In this document: positions 36,085 through 44,580 of the stretch, in pieces
How the letters are laid out: every line of letters starts with the position of its first letter
Numbering within the stretch: position 1 is the stretch's first letter
Assembly (NCBI GenBank): GCA_023443225.1
Contig: JAEZVF010000015.1
Span: 1 to 64,000, forward strand
From: Bacillota bacterium
GTDB lineage: Bacteria > Bacillota > Clostridia > Lachnospirales > Lachnospiraceae
DNA length: 64,000 nt
Direction of reading: 5' to 3'
Position numbers and translations under genes: made by a program
Notes under the pieces: generated by a model
Told to the model about the DNA's origin: nothing
Databases searched by the model: none
The model's input: the letters and a program-made list of their open reading frames with translations, nothing else

Positions 36085-37725
36085 TTACTCCATTTTGTTT
36101 CCACAAACATCGATCACTACCTGATTCCAAGGTGCCATACTCTCAAGTTCCTTATCTGACATTGTGTCCTCAGGGCGATGTTCAAGGAGATATACAAGAT
36201 ACTTGTATATATTTAAGTTATGCGCCTTTGCTATCTCGACGATACTGTAAACTGTCGCGCTAGCGTTAGCTCCATCCGTTGAATCGCTGAATAACCAGTT
36301 CTTTCTACCGACCGTAAATGGTCTGATTGCATTCTCACTGAGATTGTTTGAAAAACTGCAACGGCCATCTTCAAGATAGGTCTCAAGGAACTGGCGACGG
36401 TTCTGGATATAGGTAACTGCTTTCTCCATTCTTGAATTACGGATTGGATGCTGGTGATCAAGCCATGACCAAAAAGCATCTAAAACAGGTTTTTCTTGTT
36501 CAAGACGCATCTCTTTACGTTTTTCATGGGAGTAGCCCTTTTTCTTATAAGAGTCCTCATATTGAAATAGCTTGTTACAGAACTGAACCCCTTGCACAGC
36601 TGGATTACTATAATCGTATTCCTTACCTTTGGGAACTGCATCAATAAGGTATCTACGAACGTGAGCCCAACAACAGCAACGAGTGATATTAGCTACTTTG
36701 TTATATCCCTGATAACCATCCGTTTCAAGGTAACCATGGAAACCAGTCAGGAACTCACCTGCATTATCCCCAGCTCTAGTTGGCGAATACCCATATAAGA
36801 TAATGGGTGGCAATTCATCTTCCCCGGTACGGTATAGCCACATGTATGACTTACTCTGTGGCCTACGTTCTGGTTCATTCAACACTTGTACTGTTGTTTC
36901 ATCCGCCATGAGGAACTGCCGCTTAAGTAGCTGCCTGTGGAAGTATTCATACATAGGTTTAAAATACTTCTCGGAACAGTAGATAATCCAATTCGCAAGA
37001 GTCGTACGGCTTAGTTCGATTCCATACTGGCTCCAGTCCTTTTCCTGACGGTATAGAGGCAGGCCATTGGCATACTTCTGATACATTGCCCAGGCAACTG
37101 ACGATGGAGAAGCAAGGCTGTGTTTCATAAGTCCCTTTGGAACATTGGACTTAACGATATAAGGAACATCATCTTCCTTACACTGTGGACAGATATAATT
37201 AACGCTGACATATTCAAGGACCTTAACACTTGCAGGAACGTACTGTAGTTCTCTGCGTACAACCTCTTCCCCTAATACCTCATAAGTAGTATTGCAGTAA
37301 GGACATATACTTTCTTCTTCAGAAAGTGTGATACGTACCTGTTCAACAGGGATGCCTTTCAGTTTATCCTCAAGTTTGGTCTTGGCTTTCCGTGTGTGCT
37401 CTTTAATGACGGTTTCCTGATCAGCAACGTTTTCAGCTGATTCATCCGTATTGCATTGTTCCGCTTCATCAAAGAGATTAAGTTGTCCATCAAAAGAATC
37501 ATTACGTTTCTCACTAGATGAACCAAAAAGTTTCTTTGTGAGATAATCAATCTGTTCCCTAAGGGCTACTGCGTTACGAAGATGTTCTTCTTCCCGTGCG
37601 TTTGCTACATTCACTGATTCTTGAAGGGAAACGATCAGCTGATTCTGGGACGCTATGGTTTTATTAAGTTGTGAAATTGTGTCCTTCAATTCTCTGAATT
37701 GAACGTCTTTGGCAGATGTGCTCAC
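36085..37725 (-). CDS. tnpC: IS66 transposase (TnpC)
   Basis: 546 residues, GTG start at 37725 after AAGGAG. Leucine-zipper-like N-terminus, zinc finger CPYC...CPQC, DDE core with Asp in LMADETTVQVL and LETDGYQGY and Glu in NNLSENAIRPF, and the IS66 C-terminal domain. Intact. Confidence 0.95.
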   Translation of the reverse strand: MSTSAKDVQFRELKDTISQLNKTIASQNQLIVSLQESVNVANAREEEHLRNAVALREQIDYLTKKLFGSSSEKRNDSFDGQLNLFDEAEQCNTDESAENVADQETVIKEHTRKAKTKLEDKLKGIPVEQVRITLSEEESICPYCNTTYEVLGEEVVRRELQYVPASVKVLEYVSVNYICPQCKEDDVPYIVKSNVPKGLMKHSLASPSSVAWAMYQKYANGLPLYRQEKDWSQYGIELSRTTLANWIIYCSEKYFKPMYEYFHRQLLKRQFLMADETTVQVLNEPERRPQSKSYMWLYRTGEDELPPIILYGYSPTRAGDNAGEFLTGFHGYLETDGYQGYNKVANITRCCCWAHVRRYLIDAVPKGKEYDYSNPAVQGVQFCNKLFQYEDSYKKKGYSHEKRKEMRLEQEKPVLDAFWSWLDHQHPIRNSRMEKAVTYIQNRRQFLETYLEDGRCSFSNNLSENAIRPFTVGRKNWLFSDSTDGANASATVYSIVEIAKAHNLNIYKYLVYLLEHRPEDTMSDKELESMAPWNQVVIDVCGNKME

Positions 37726-37848
37726 GCTTAAGCTCCTTGATGTTTGATACTTTTATTCTACCATATATAGGTAGAAAATAGAAGTAAAAACGACAAGAAA
37801 GTTCAGTATTTTCAATGCTTTTAAGCGTTTCAGCATGGTGAATAACTA

Positions 37849-38232
37849 TCAACTTTTAAGTGAAATATTTGATCGATTATCCACAGGAATGGAAGGTGGT
37901 TTTATCGCTTTGGGCTGTTCAATTTCCAGCCCCTGCATAAGCCATTCGAATTCACGCCAAGTCAGGTTTCTAACTTCCGTCTGATCCTTTGGCCATCTGT
38001 AACCGCCAGTTCCTGTTAAGCGTTTGTAAAGAAGGACAAATCCATCTTTTTCATAAAGCAGTGCTTTGATACGGTCTCTTCTTCTGCCACAGAAGAGATA
38101 CAGGCTATTACCATACGGATCCATTCTCAAAGTATCCTGAATGACAGCACATAGACCATCAATCGACTTCCTCATATCGGTGCATCCACACACAATAAAA
38201 ATATCATCTACGGATGAGATATCACCTAGCAT
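37849..38232 (-). CDS. tnpB: IS66 accessory protein TnpB (Orf2)
   Basis: 127 residues with the diagnostic VCGCTDMRKSIDGLCAVIQ and LYLFCGRRRDRIKALLYEKDGF. Required with TnpA and TnpC for transposition in IS66. Overlaps TnpA by a few bases. Confidence 0.95.
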   Translation of the reverse strand: MLGDISSVDDIFIVCGCTDMRKSIDGLCAVIQDTLRMDPYGNSLYLFCGRRRDRIKALLYEKDGFVLLYKRLTGTGGYRWPKDQTEVRNLTWREFEWLMQGLEIEQPKAIKPPSIPVDNRSNISLKS

Positions 38233-38630
38233 AGAACACCTCGCATGAGATTAATAGTATGAGCCAGCAATGCTGGATCAGCGTTATTATGAATCTTTAT
38301 GGTACAACCATTTAGATTCAGTTCAATCGAAGCTGATTCTGTATCAGGAGCAGGTACTCTTGGATTTGAAACAGAAATCAGATCATTCTTAGGAATGACA
38401 TTGACTTTAACAACATCCTGTCTGGCAGGTGTAACTTGATGGCTTGATACAGGTTCAATCAGTGCCTCCTGACAAGCCACGTCACGAAGTTTTTTTACCC
38501 AGTTGTAAAAAGTACTGTTGTTAATACCGTTTTGATGACACCATTGATAGTCTGATAGGCCACTTTGGCGACACTCCATAATCAAGCGTTTCTTTTCATC
38601 ATTGCTGTAGTGTTTGTAGTGCTGATGCAT
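38226..38630 (-). CDS. tnpA: IS66 accessory protein TnpA (Orf1, HTH)
   Basis: 134 residues from the ATG at 38630, 9 nt after GGAGG; the longer ORF beginning at 38708 has no ribosome site. Contains the helix-turn-helix CRQSGLSDYQWCHQNGINNSTFYNWVKKLR. Confidence 0.88.
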   Translation of the reverse strand: MHQHYKHYSNDEKKRLIMECRQSGLSDYQWCHQNGINNSTFYNWVKKLRDVACQEALIEPVSSHQVTPARQDVVKVNVIPKNDLISVSNPRVPAPDTESASIELNLNGCTIKIHNNADPALLAHTINLMRGVLC

Positions 38631-38823
38631 AAATGTAAACCTCCAATCTGGAGTGAAATGCTCCAACTTCCAAAATAGGTTTGGAGAGGTGGAAGTAAAA
38701 CGCTCCACTTATTTGGTTACAATTATAATTCAAAAATCTACTGGAGTCGAAACGGGTGGATTATTAGGCGCTTACACAAATTTAACTTAATATGCAAATT
38801 AGTTAGGATTAATAAAAAAAAAT

Positions 38824-38843
38824 ATGTGCACTATTATGTGCAC
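38824..38843. other. Integrase arm-type sites, right end
   Basis: ATGTGCAC at 38824-38831 and 38836-38843, 58 bp before the right core. The same block (GTGCAC-x6-GTGCACATAAATC) recurs upstream of the scar at 46147, marking a second right end of this kind. Confidence 0.6.
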
Positions 38844-38901
38844 ATAAATCAGAAGTGGATGGGACCCCTTTCTTTACAGTATTTATAGGACGGGATTATG
38901 G

Positions 38902-38923
38902 TTCGAATCCCGTCTCGCGCTTA
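38902..38923. repeat. tRNA-Gly scar 2 (right end of the intact element)
   Basis: Carries TTCGAATCCCGTCTCGCGCT, identical to the tRNA 3' end. A different left end follows (TTAACT...), with terminator hairpin CAGAAGTCCTTTAT/ATAAGGCCTCTG. Confidence 0.92.
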
Positions 38924-39061
38924 ACTATTTTCGTCAGAAGTCCTTTATTTATAAGGCCTCTGGCGATTTTTCATTTCTGGAGTTTTGAGTACCCATGAGT
39001 ACGTCGCTTCCATTCATCTCTGTCAGAGCATTTACAATCTGTCTTGATGTCTTCTACTTCC

Positions 39062-39580
39062 CTTGATTATTCATTATGTAGGTTCGAGTAGTAGCAATAT
39101 TAGTTTCTGATATATCCCATCCTCGGTGTAAAAAGTTCTTTTAACTCTCTTATTCACCTCTGTATCAAGGATATAGGTCATCCAGCGACCACTTTCTATA
39201 AATGGCGGTGTTATCTGGTATGGATGCTTCTGTAATACTTGTTCTTTCTTCATTTCTTTCACTATACTTTTCAACTCATCCGACTTCATTGTACCGCAGT
39301 ATCTTAATCCAGTGGCACGAAAAAATTCTACCAGCCCCTTATTCTTTATTTCAGAGAAATGTGCATAATGTTTCTTGGTTCCACGACTTCTTTTGATATT
39401 CGCTCTTAACACCTCATCAGTTTTATAAATTCAGCGGTAGAACATCCGAAGATCTTGTAATTTCTTTTTTCTTCTTTTCAGAGAGCTTATCCTGATGTTT
39501 GGAACGACCAATTGCAAGCTTACAATCCAAAGCTTGTTTTACTTGGTCAACCAAAGGTAATGTTTGGTCTTATGTGACAT
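39062..39580 (-). pseudogene. Chimeric tyrosine-recombinase remnants
   Basis: Read on the minus strand, pieces appear in different frames. A piece near 39480-39580 reads VDQVKQALDCKLAIGRSKHQ, an integrase N-terminus. 39250-39412 (start of an open 112-codon frame) reads ANIKRSRGTKKHYAHFSEIK and VEFFRATGLR, an integrase core fragment. 39080-39250 reads LQKHPYQITPPFIESGRW, like the arm-binding start of a second integrase. The middle and catalytic parts are gone. This is a fusion of at least two decayed integrases. Confidence 0.65.
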
Positions 39581-39819
39581 AGTAATTCCTTTCTTACACT
39601 CATTCGTGTTATATATTTGGTCAACTGGTATCTGTTAAAGCTAAGCACTACCCACTCTTATTTATACAAATTATGGACGATTGTTTTGCCAGGAAACACT
39701 TTGTGTTTCAGAAAGAAATTTAATAAAGGTTTCCTTCATTCCCTACCATGCTTCTTTGGCGAAGTCGCATGGTGAAACCTCCTTTTGAGATGATAATTAA
39801 GTACAAGGATGTTTCTTGC

Positions 39820-40010
39820 GTCCTTCAACTCATTTAGTTTTGTTTATTTAAATTAACAAAACTCAATTTGTTAGTTTCTCCTTTCGTCTTTGATGCTAAG
39901 AATATGATTAAATCACTTGTTCGATATATAAAAAATGGTATAAAAAATTCCAATAACCGTTTACCCATACATAAATGTGATGGTAACCGTTATTGGAATA
40001 TGTTGTAATT
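39820..40010. repeat. Conserved end sequence with long hairpin, copy 1
   Basis: This AT-rich block is over 85 percent alike, by eye, to 44077-44260. Both end in an inverted repeat CCAATAACCGTTTACC ... GGTAACCGTTATTGG (39949-39996 here). Non-coding; a relic of the same element family, perhaps a terminator or protein-binding site. The stretch 39581-39820 holds no gene I can support. Confidence 0.7.
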
Positions 40011-40088
40011 AAGCATATAGATGCTATAATAGTTAATGTTATAAAATAATTAATTGATAAGGATAATTTTACAGAAAGGTGTAAGTTA

Positions 40089-40739
40089 ATGAAAAAAGAA
40101 TACTCAGCTATTCCGGAGTCAATGAAAAAAATGGAAAACCATGGTTTTTCATGGATGGATTTTGTTACTGCCATACCATCACCACTATTTGTAGTAACTT
40201 CTTATAAATCTAATGGCAAGTCTAATGCTTGTTTACAATCATGGGCATGCTTTAATGGTAGCCCTAGTGGCTTTTATGCAATTCTCTCAAGTGTAAATAA
40301 ATCTGGACATATGTATCAAACTATAAAAGAAAAAGGTGTGGCAGTACTGAATTTCCCTTCTGCTGATATTTACGATAAATGTACTGCAACAATCGCAAAC
40401 AACGGATTCGATAATGATGAAATAACATTGTCGGGACTTACTGCAGAACAAGCTATGAGTATAAATGCACCACGTATTAAAGAGTGTTTTCTCAATCTTG
40501 AATGTCGTTATCTGTGGGAACGTGAGATAAAAGATGGAGATACCCATGTTTTAATGTGTTTAGAAGTTGTTAATATTTTGGTAGATGACGTTCATTTAGA
40601 TGAAATAACTCAAGGAAGATATGGTGAAAAAGGATATCTTTACAATGTTCATTATCCTGTAAACCCAGAAAATTTTGTGGGCAAATCAAACGATTGGGTA
40701 GCAACATTGAAAAAGTATAAAGATATGGGTGAATATTAA
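40089..40739 (+). CDS. Flavin reductase-family protein (FMN-binding split barrel)
   Basis: 216 residues with the pattern of the flavin reductase/NADH-FMN oxidoreductase group (TAIPSPLFVVTSYKSNGKSN, YAILSSVNKSGHMYQTIKEK, FLNLECRY). Complete. ATG 40089 follows AGAAAGGTG. It is cargo between scars 2 and 3. Natural partner unknown. Confidence 0.8.
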   Translation: MKKEYSAIPESMKKMENHGFSWMDFVTAIPSPLFVVTSYKSNGKSNACLQSWACFNGSPSGFYAILSSVNKSGHMYQTIKEKGVAVLNFPSADIYDKCTATIANNGFDNDEITLSGLTAEQAMSINAPRIKECFLNLECRYLWEREIKDGDTHVLMCLEVVNILVDDVHLDEITQGRYGEKGYLYNVHYPVNPENFVGKSNDWVATLKKYKDMGEY

Positions 40740-40855
40740 AAATATGCATAACAAATTTGTATTTTCAATGATGATATTAAATCGTATTTGAAAGTAGATA
40801 ATTGAGTAGCATTATGTTAAAATAAAGGTATAGTGAGACTAGGAGGTGACAAGTC

Positions 40856-41182
40856 ATGAATTACATGATTACAAATGAATTAATCGAGGGATTGAAGAAC
40901 ATTTTTAATAATAGATTAGTAAGCATCATTCTTTATGGCTCTGTTGCCAGAGGAACTGACACTGATGAATCAGATATTGATATAGCTATCATATTAAAAG
41001 ATGCAAAAGTTCAATCTATACCAGATAAATTAGTTGATTTCACTTTGGACTTAGATTTGAAATATAACAAGGTGTTTTCTATTATTGATATTGATTATGA
41101 TGAATTTATAAAGTGGGAGAATGTATTGCCTTTCTATAAAAATGTTAAGAAGGATGGTGTGATTTTATGGAAGGCAGCATAA
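40856..41182 (+). CDS. MNT-type nucleotidyltransferase antitoxin
   Basis: 108 residues. Minimal nucleotidyltransferase motif GSVARGTDTDESDIDIAII with G28-S29 and D40/D42. In MNT/HEPN pairs this protein modifies (AMPylates) and neutralises the HEPN ribonuclease. Overlaps the next gene by 16 bp. Strong AGGAGG site. Confidence 0.85.
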   Translation: MNYMITNELIEGLKNIFNNRLVSIILYGSVARGTDTDESDIDIAIILKDAKVQSIPDKLVDFTLDLDLKYNKVFSIIDIDYDEFIKWENVLPFYKNVKKDGVILWKAA

Positions 41183-41568
41183 AAGAATTATCTGCATACC
41201 GTTATACAAAGGCTTTAGAAGACTTAACTGCTTCAGAAGTAATGCTAAAGGAATCTCTATATAAAGTATCCATTAATCGTTCCTATTACGCAATTTTCCA
41301 TGCTATGCGTGCTATTACCGCATTAGCCGGTTATGATTCTTCTAAACATTCCGGTATTATAGCATTCTTCAATCAAAATCATGTAAAAACCGGAGACTTT
41401 GATAAAGATTCATCGAAAATTGTAAAAATGGCCTCAATCTTAAGGGAAAAATAAGATTATGAAGATTTTTATATTGCTTCAAAGCAGGAAGCTGAAAAGC
41501 AACTGGAAGATGCGAAAATATTTCTTTCCAAGGTTAATGAGTATTTAAGAAAAAACGGTGTACTTTGA
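41167..41568 (+). pseudogene. HEPN-domain toxin interrupted by an in-frame stop
   Basis: The frame opens at 41167 and encodes a HEPN domain (INRSYYAIFHAMRAITALAGYD, SSKHSGIIAFFNQNHVKTG). TAA at 41452-41454 ends it at 95 residues. The same frame then continues without a break, DYEDFYIASKQEAEKQLEDA to NGVL, and stops at 41566-41568. The continuation matches what follows REKSDYEDFY in the family, so a Ser codon probably became TAA. The C-terminal helices are lost; the toxin is likely inactive or weakened. Confidence 0.8.
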
Positions 41569-41674
41569 TTTTGCTACTTATAAAATATCTATGTTTTTGA
41601 GTACCCTCTTGAGTACGCAAAAATTGGATGTGCTGGAAAGTCCCTTTCTATCAGCATTTTGCGAGGGGATAGAA

Positions 41675-41740
41675 TTCGAATCCCGTCTCGCGTTTACCAA
41701 ATCCCTTGAATTTCAAGGGATTTTTTGTTGCGCTGATATG
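41675..41740. repeat. tRNA-Gly scar 3 with left-end terminator
   Basis: The core differs from the tRNA by one base (GCGT for GCGC). It is followed by TTACCAAATCCCTTGAATTT-type hairpin and decayed arm sites, then by a fragment (to about 41790) matching the 3' end of the integrase gene at 28707. Upstream is a right end GAGTACCCTCTTGAGTACG shared with scar 4. The 250 bp that follow, to 41952, show no intact gene. Confidence 0.9.
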
Positions 41741-41952
41741 TACACCATATGTGCACTACTATTTTATGTTCTTTTTATTGCCCTTTTTCATTTGTTTTAG
41801 TTCTACAAATTCCAATTTGTCGCATTGGCTTTAAAATATATAATTTATGCACTTGTAGGTTGCTAAAATGAACTTATAAGTTGGTAGATGTTAATTGATG
41901 GACTTACTATAATGTTATTTAGGGATAGACCACCAATATCATTTAAAATAAT

Positions 41953-42330
41953 ATGAGGTATATGATGTTTAATTTGGGAATAATTGAGGAAAGTTTAAAA
42001 AGTGAAAAAACATTAAATCTAATAAAGCCTTATTTCTTTTCACAAAGAATTGAAAATGTATCAGATGACGAATATCCAACATGGCATACAAATGAGTACC
42101 ATGTACCAGATGAAAATATTGAGGAACTATTAAACATACTGATGGATGAGGTAAAACTTACATGGTATGTTCATGCTTTTAGCGATAATCAGTTATATGT
42201 TGTACTACCAGGTAAATTCTTTTCTGTCTCATCACTAAAAGATGATACTTGGAATGAAATGATTGAGTATGGTGTTAAGGTAGCAAATGTTGAGAGACAT
42301 TTCTTAGAGAATATACCTTTACATGTTTGA
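41953..42330 (+). CDS. Hypothetical protein
   Basis: 125 residues, cytosolic, acidic, with no recognised motif. The sequence (WHTNEYHVPDENIEELLNIL) looks coding, and the frame is complete. No clear ribosome site (a GAGGTAT precedes ATG 41953). Lies alone between scars 3 and 4. Confidence 0.5.
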   Translation: MRYMMFNLGIIEESLKSEKTLNLIKPYFFSQRIENVSDDEYPTWHTNEYHVPDENIEELLNILMDEVKLTWYVHAFSDNQLYVVLPGKFFSVSSLKDDTWNEMIEYGVKVANVERHFLENIPLHV

Positions 42331-42445
42331 TTTTTAAAGATGTTCTATTAAACAAGAAGGAGGATGTCCTACTTCAAATATGAGTTAATACCAATATAAT
42401 AATCTAACAGAGCTTTATTATTAAAAATAAAAGGTTGGTATAAGA

Positions 42446-42663
42446 ATGAAACTATCTGAAAAAATTCAAGTATTAAGAAAGAAATATGGATATTCACAAG
42501 AATATTTGGCGGAAATTTGTTTGTTGATTTTAAGGCGGGAAATATTAAATTTATTGTCTTCCGTAATAAAATTCTAAAATACACTATAGGGAATAGTATA
42601 GAAAAGCAAGACGTGTGCGAAGAATGCAAGAAGATGGGTATTCCCTTGCATTTGGCTGAATAA
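42446..42663 (+). pseudogene. Broken XRE-type regulator fused to another coding fragment
   Basis: ATG 42446 opens an XRE helix-turn-helix (MKLSEKIQVLRKKYGYSQEY) that loses sense after EIC. A second frame from 42523 then reads well (VDFKAGNIKFIVFRNK, DVCEECKKMGIPLHLAE) to TAA at 42661-42663. The pieces are out of frame, pointing to a deletion joining two genes. The second family is not recognised. Confidence 0.5.
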
Positions 42664-42758
42664 AAAAAGTAAATATTTTTTGAGTACCCTCTTGAGTACG
42701 TAAAAATTGGATGTGCTGGAAATTCCCTTTCCATCAATATTTTATCGAATGGATAGAA

Positions 42759-42780
42759 TTCGAATCCCGTCTCGCGCTTC
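42759..42780. repeat. tRNA-Gly scar 4
   Basis: TTCGAATCCCGTCTCGCGCT conserved exactly. Upstream is the same right end as scar 3. A new left end follows with its own terminator, CTTGTAACCC...GGGTTACGAG then ATTTTTTAT (about 42793-42830). Confidence 0.92.
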
Positions 42781-42996
42781 TTCTTTAAGAGTCTTGTAAC
42801 CCTTATATTTGCTTGGGTTACGAGATTTTTTATTCTAAATGGTATTACTTTTTGTGTTGAATTTTGTTGAACGTCATTATCATTCATTTTCAATGAATAA
42901 TTGCTTGTGTAGATATTACACTTTTTTACAGTTGTAATTGACTTCATTAATGAGAAAATATATAATAAAAAAAACTGATATTCAAAAGGATATGCA

Positions 42997-43704
42997 ATGA
43001 ATAAAACTACGAAAATAATTCTATTAAAGACAATATCAATCGGAATTTTATATTTAATATATTTTTTCATTATTTGTAAATACATAATGAGTAAAGGTTT
43101 TGTATCACTTAATGAAATTAATAGTACAAATATATATCAGCGTCTACTTCAGGATTCAGTAATTGGGTTATCTTTTCCAATAATATTATTAATAAAGTAT
43201 CGTAAAAATTATTGTGAACTTGGGTTTACAGAAAAAAGTAAAACCTTAAGCATTATACTATTCGTTATATATTTATTACTTTTCATATTACATTCTGATT
43301 ATTCGATAGGTGGTTTTTATCGTGCAGTATTTTACTTGACAATGGTTGGCTTGTCCGAAGAAATTATTTTTCGTGGTTATATATATTTAAGAATAAAGCC
43401 TATTAATAGGACTTTGGCCATCATTATTAGTGGTATAATTTTTGGCGCAGGTCACGCTATTTTGCCAGGAATAATATCAGATAAAAGCATTTCATTTATT
43501 GGACTAAATATGCTGAACTATATTGGAGGTGGTATAGTTAGTGGATTTTTATTCATATCTTGTATGGAATTAAGCGGGAATATTTTGGTAGCAATGTTTA
43601 TTCATTCTCTAATGGACTATTCCTACGGATATATAGGAATCATTGTTTTGATATGTACCTTGGGATTTTTAATATTGAACAGTAAAAAGAATTTAATTTT
43701 ATAA
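42997..43704 (+). CDS. CPBP-family intramembrane glutamic protease
   Basis: 235 residues, about seven TM helices. Motif 1 EEIIFRGY (E121, E122, R126), motif 2 FGAGHA (H153), and a last HSLMD. These are the catalytic residues of the CPBP/Abi family, linked to bacteriocin self-immunity and membrane protein processing. Cargo of the interval between scars 4 and 5. Confidence 0.88.
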   Translation: MNKTTKIILLKTISIGILYLIYFFIICKYIMSKGFVSLNEINSTNIYQRLLQDSVIGLSFPIILLIKYRKNYCELGFTEKSKTLSIILFVIYLLLFILHSDYSIGGFYRAVFYLTMVGLSEEIIFRGYIYLRIKPINRTLAIIISGIIFGAGHAILPGIISDKSISFIGLNMLNYIGGGIVSGFLFISCMELSGNILVAMFIHSLMDYSYGYIGIIVLICTLGFLILNSKKNLIL

Positions 43705-43800
43705 TAAAAAACACACATCCCATGTGTGTAAGAATGTGTGTAAATAAATAAAGAAGCCGCAAACCTCCTATTTATCAGTATTTGAGTATGCGGGGATTGG

Positions 43801-43874
43801 TTCGAATGTCTCCGCTTCGCTCCGGTCCGCGCAGAACCGAGGTCCACCAGACCTCGTGCGCCATCTCGCGCTTA
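43801..43874. repeat. tRNA-Gly scar 5, interrupted by a GC-rich hairpin insert
   Basis: TTCGAAT (43801-43807) and CTCGCGCTTA (43865-43874) are the two halves of the scar; the expected CCCGT between them is replaced by 57 bp (43808-43864) of about 65 percent GC. The insert folds as GCGCA-x4-CGAGGTC-CACCA-GACCTCG-TGCGC (about 43829-43862). The left end that follows is the type seen after scar 2. Confidence 0.75.
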
Positions 43875-44260
43875 ACTTAATTCGTCAGAAGTCCTTTATT
43901 TATGAGGCTTCTGGCGATTTTTCATTTCTGGAGTTTTGAGTACCCATGAATACGTCACTTCAGCTCATCTCCGAAAGAGCATTCACAATCTGTCTTGATG
44001 TCTTCTGCTTTCCTTGGTTATTCAGTATGTAGGTACGAGTGGAACGACAGAATTCTACCAGTACAAGGATGTTTCTTCCATCCTTCAATTCATTTTATTT
44101 TGTTAATTAAAATTAACAAAACTCAATTTGTTTGTTTCTCCCTTCTTCTTTGATGCTAAGAATATGATTGAATCACTTATTCTATCTATGAAAAAATTCC
44201 AATAACCGTTTACCCATACATAAATGTGATGCGTAACCGTTATTGAAATATGTTAATGAT
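43875..44260. mobile_element. Decayed element end, paralogous to 38921-40010
   Basis: The terminator hairpin, a minus-strand coding relic (frame fragments YILNNQGKQKTSRQIVNAL) and the terminal hairpin block match the interval after scar 2, but about 650 bp in the middle, including the integrase fragments, are deleted. Shows that two copies of the same element family entered this site. Confidence 0.7.
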
Positions 44261-44396
44261 TATTAAATGTTATGTTATGATGTCATTGCTAAGAGGGAAA
44301 GAATATTATTTAAGGGAATTTGTTGAAAATTCTTGACTGTAAACTATGTTTATACTTTAAAATACAGACATAACAAGAAATGAGGTGTATAATAGA

Positions 44397-44570
44397 ATGG
44401 ATAGAAATATAGCTTCTAAAGGTAATGAAAGAGATACAAAATTATTAGTATACTTGGTAATATGTTTTACCTTATCATGGATAATCATGTTTGCTGCAAT
44501 TTTAAGTAAGAATAACACAACATTATCACTTGCAAAAATAATTATTATGTTAATTCCGCTACTAAATTAG
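44397..44570 (+). pseudogene. N-terminal fragment of a membrane protein
   Basis: 57 codons. KLLVYLVICFTLSWIIMFAA and a second hydrophobic stretch resemble the first helices of CPBP-like proteins, then stop at MLIPLLN. It ends 10 bp before the MerR gene and has a GAGGTG site. Could instead be a genuine small membrane protein. Confidence 0.4.
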
Positions 44571-44580
44571 GAGATTTACT

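Larger units (their letters stand above)
35991..38775 (-). mobile_element. IS66-family insertion sequence, complete
   Basis: 2785 bp bounded by inverted repeats that share a perfect 16-bp tip GTAAGCGCCTAATAAT, flanked on both sides by the 8-bp target duplication ACAAATTT (35983-35990 and 38776-38783). Three ORFs (TnpA, TnpB, TnpC) on the minus strand. IS66 elements make 8-bp duplications, so the call is firm. It landed between the cargo genes and the right end of the host element without breaking a visible gene. Confidence 0.95.
28623..38923. mobile_element. Integrative mobilizable element in tRNA-Gly, about 10.3 kb
   Basis: Bounded by identical 22-bp copies of the tRNA-Gly 3' end (28623-28644 and 38902-38923). 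Inside are a tyrosine integrase beside the left end, a MobV relaxase, an oriT candidate, a GIY-YIG protein, an ATPase plus two membrane proteins, and an IS66 insertion. Both ends carry paired ATGTGCAC arm sites. No conjugative (type IV secretion) genes are present, so transfer would need a helper element. Boundaries are seen directly; mobility is inferred. Confidence 0.85.

Noticed and set aside
36231..37550. Small ORFs on both strands inside the IS66 transposase gene
   Set aside because: All are shadows of the intact 546-residue TnpC frame.
42369..43085. 238-codon minus-strand ORF
   Set aside because: It crosses an attachment scar and two unrelated plus-strand reading frames, has low-complexity composition and no ribosome site; antisense artefact.
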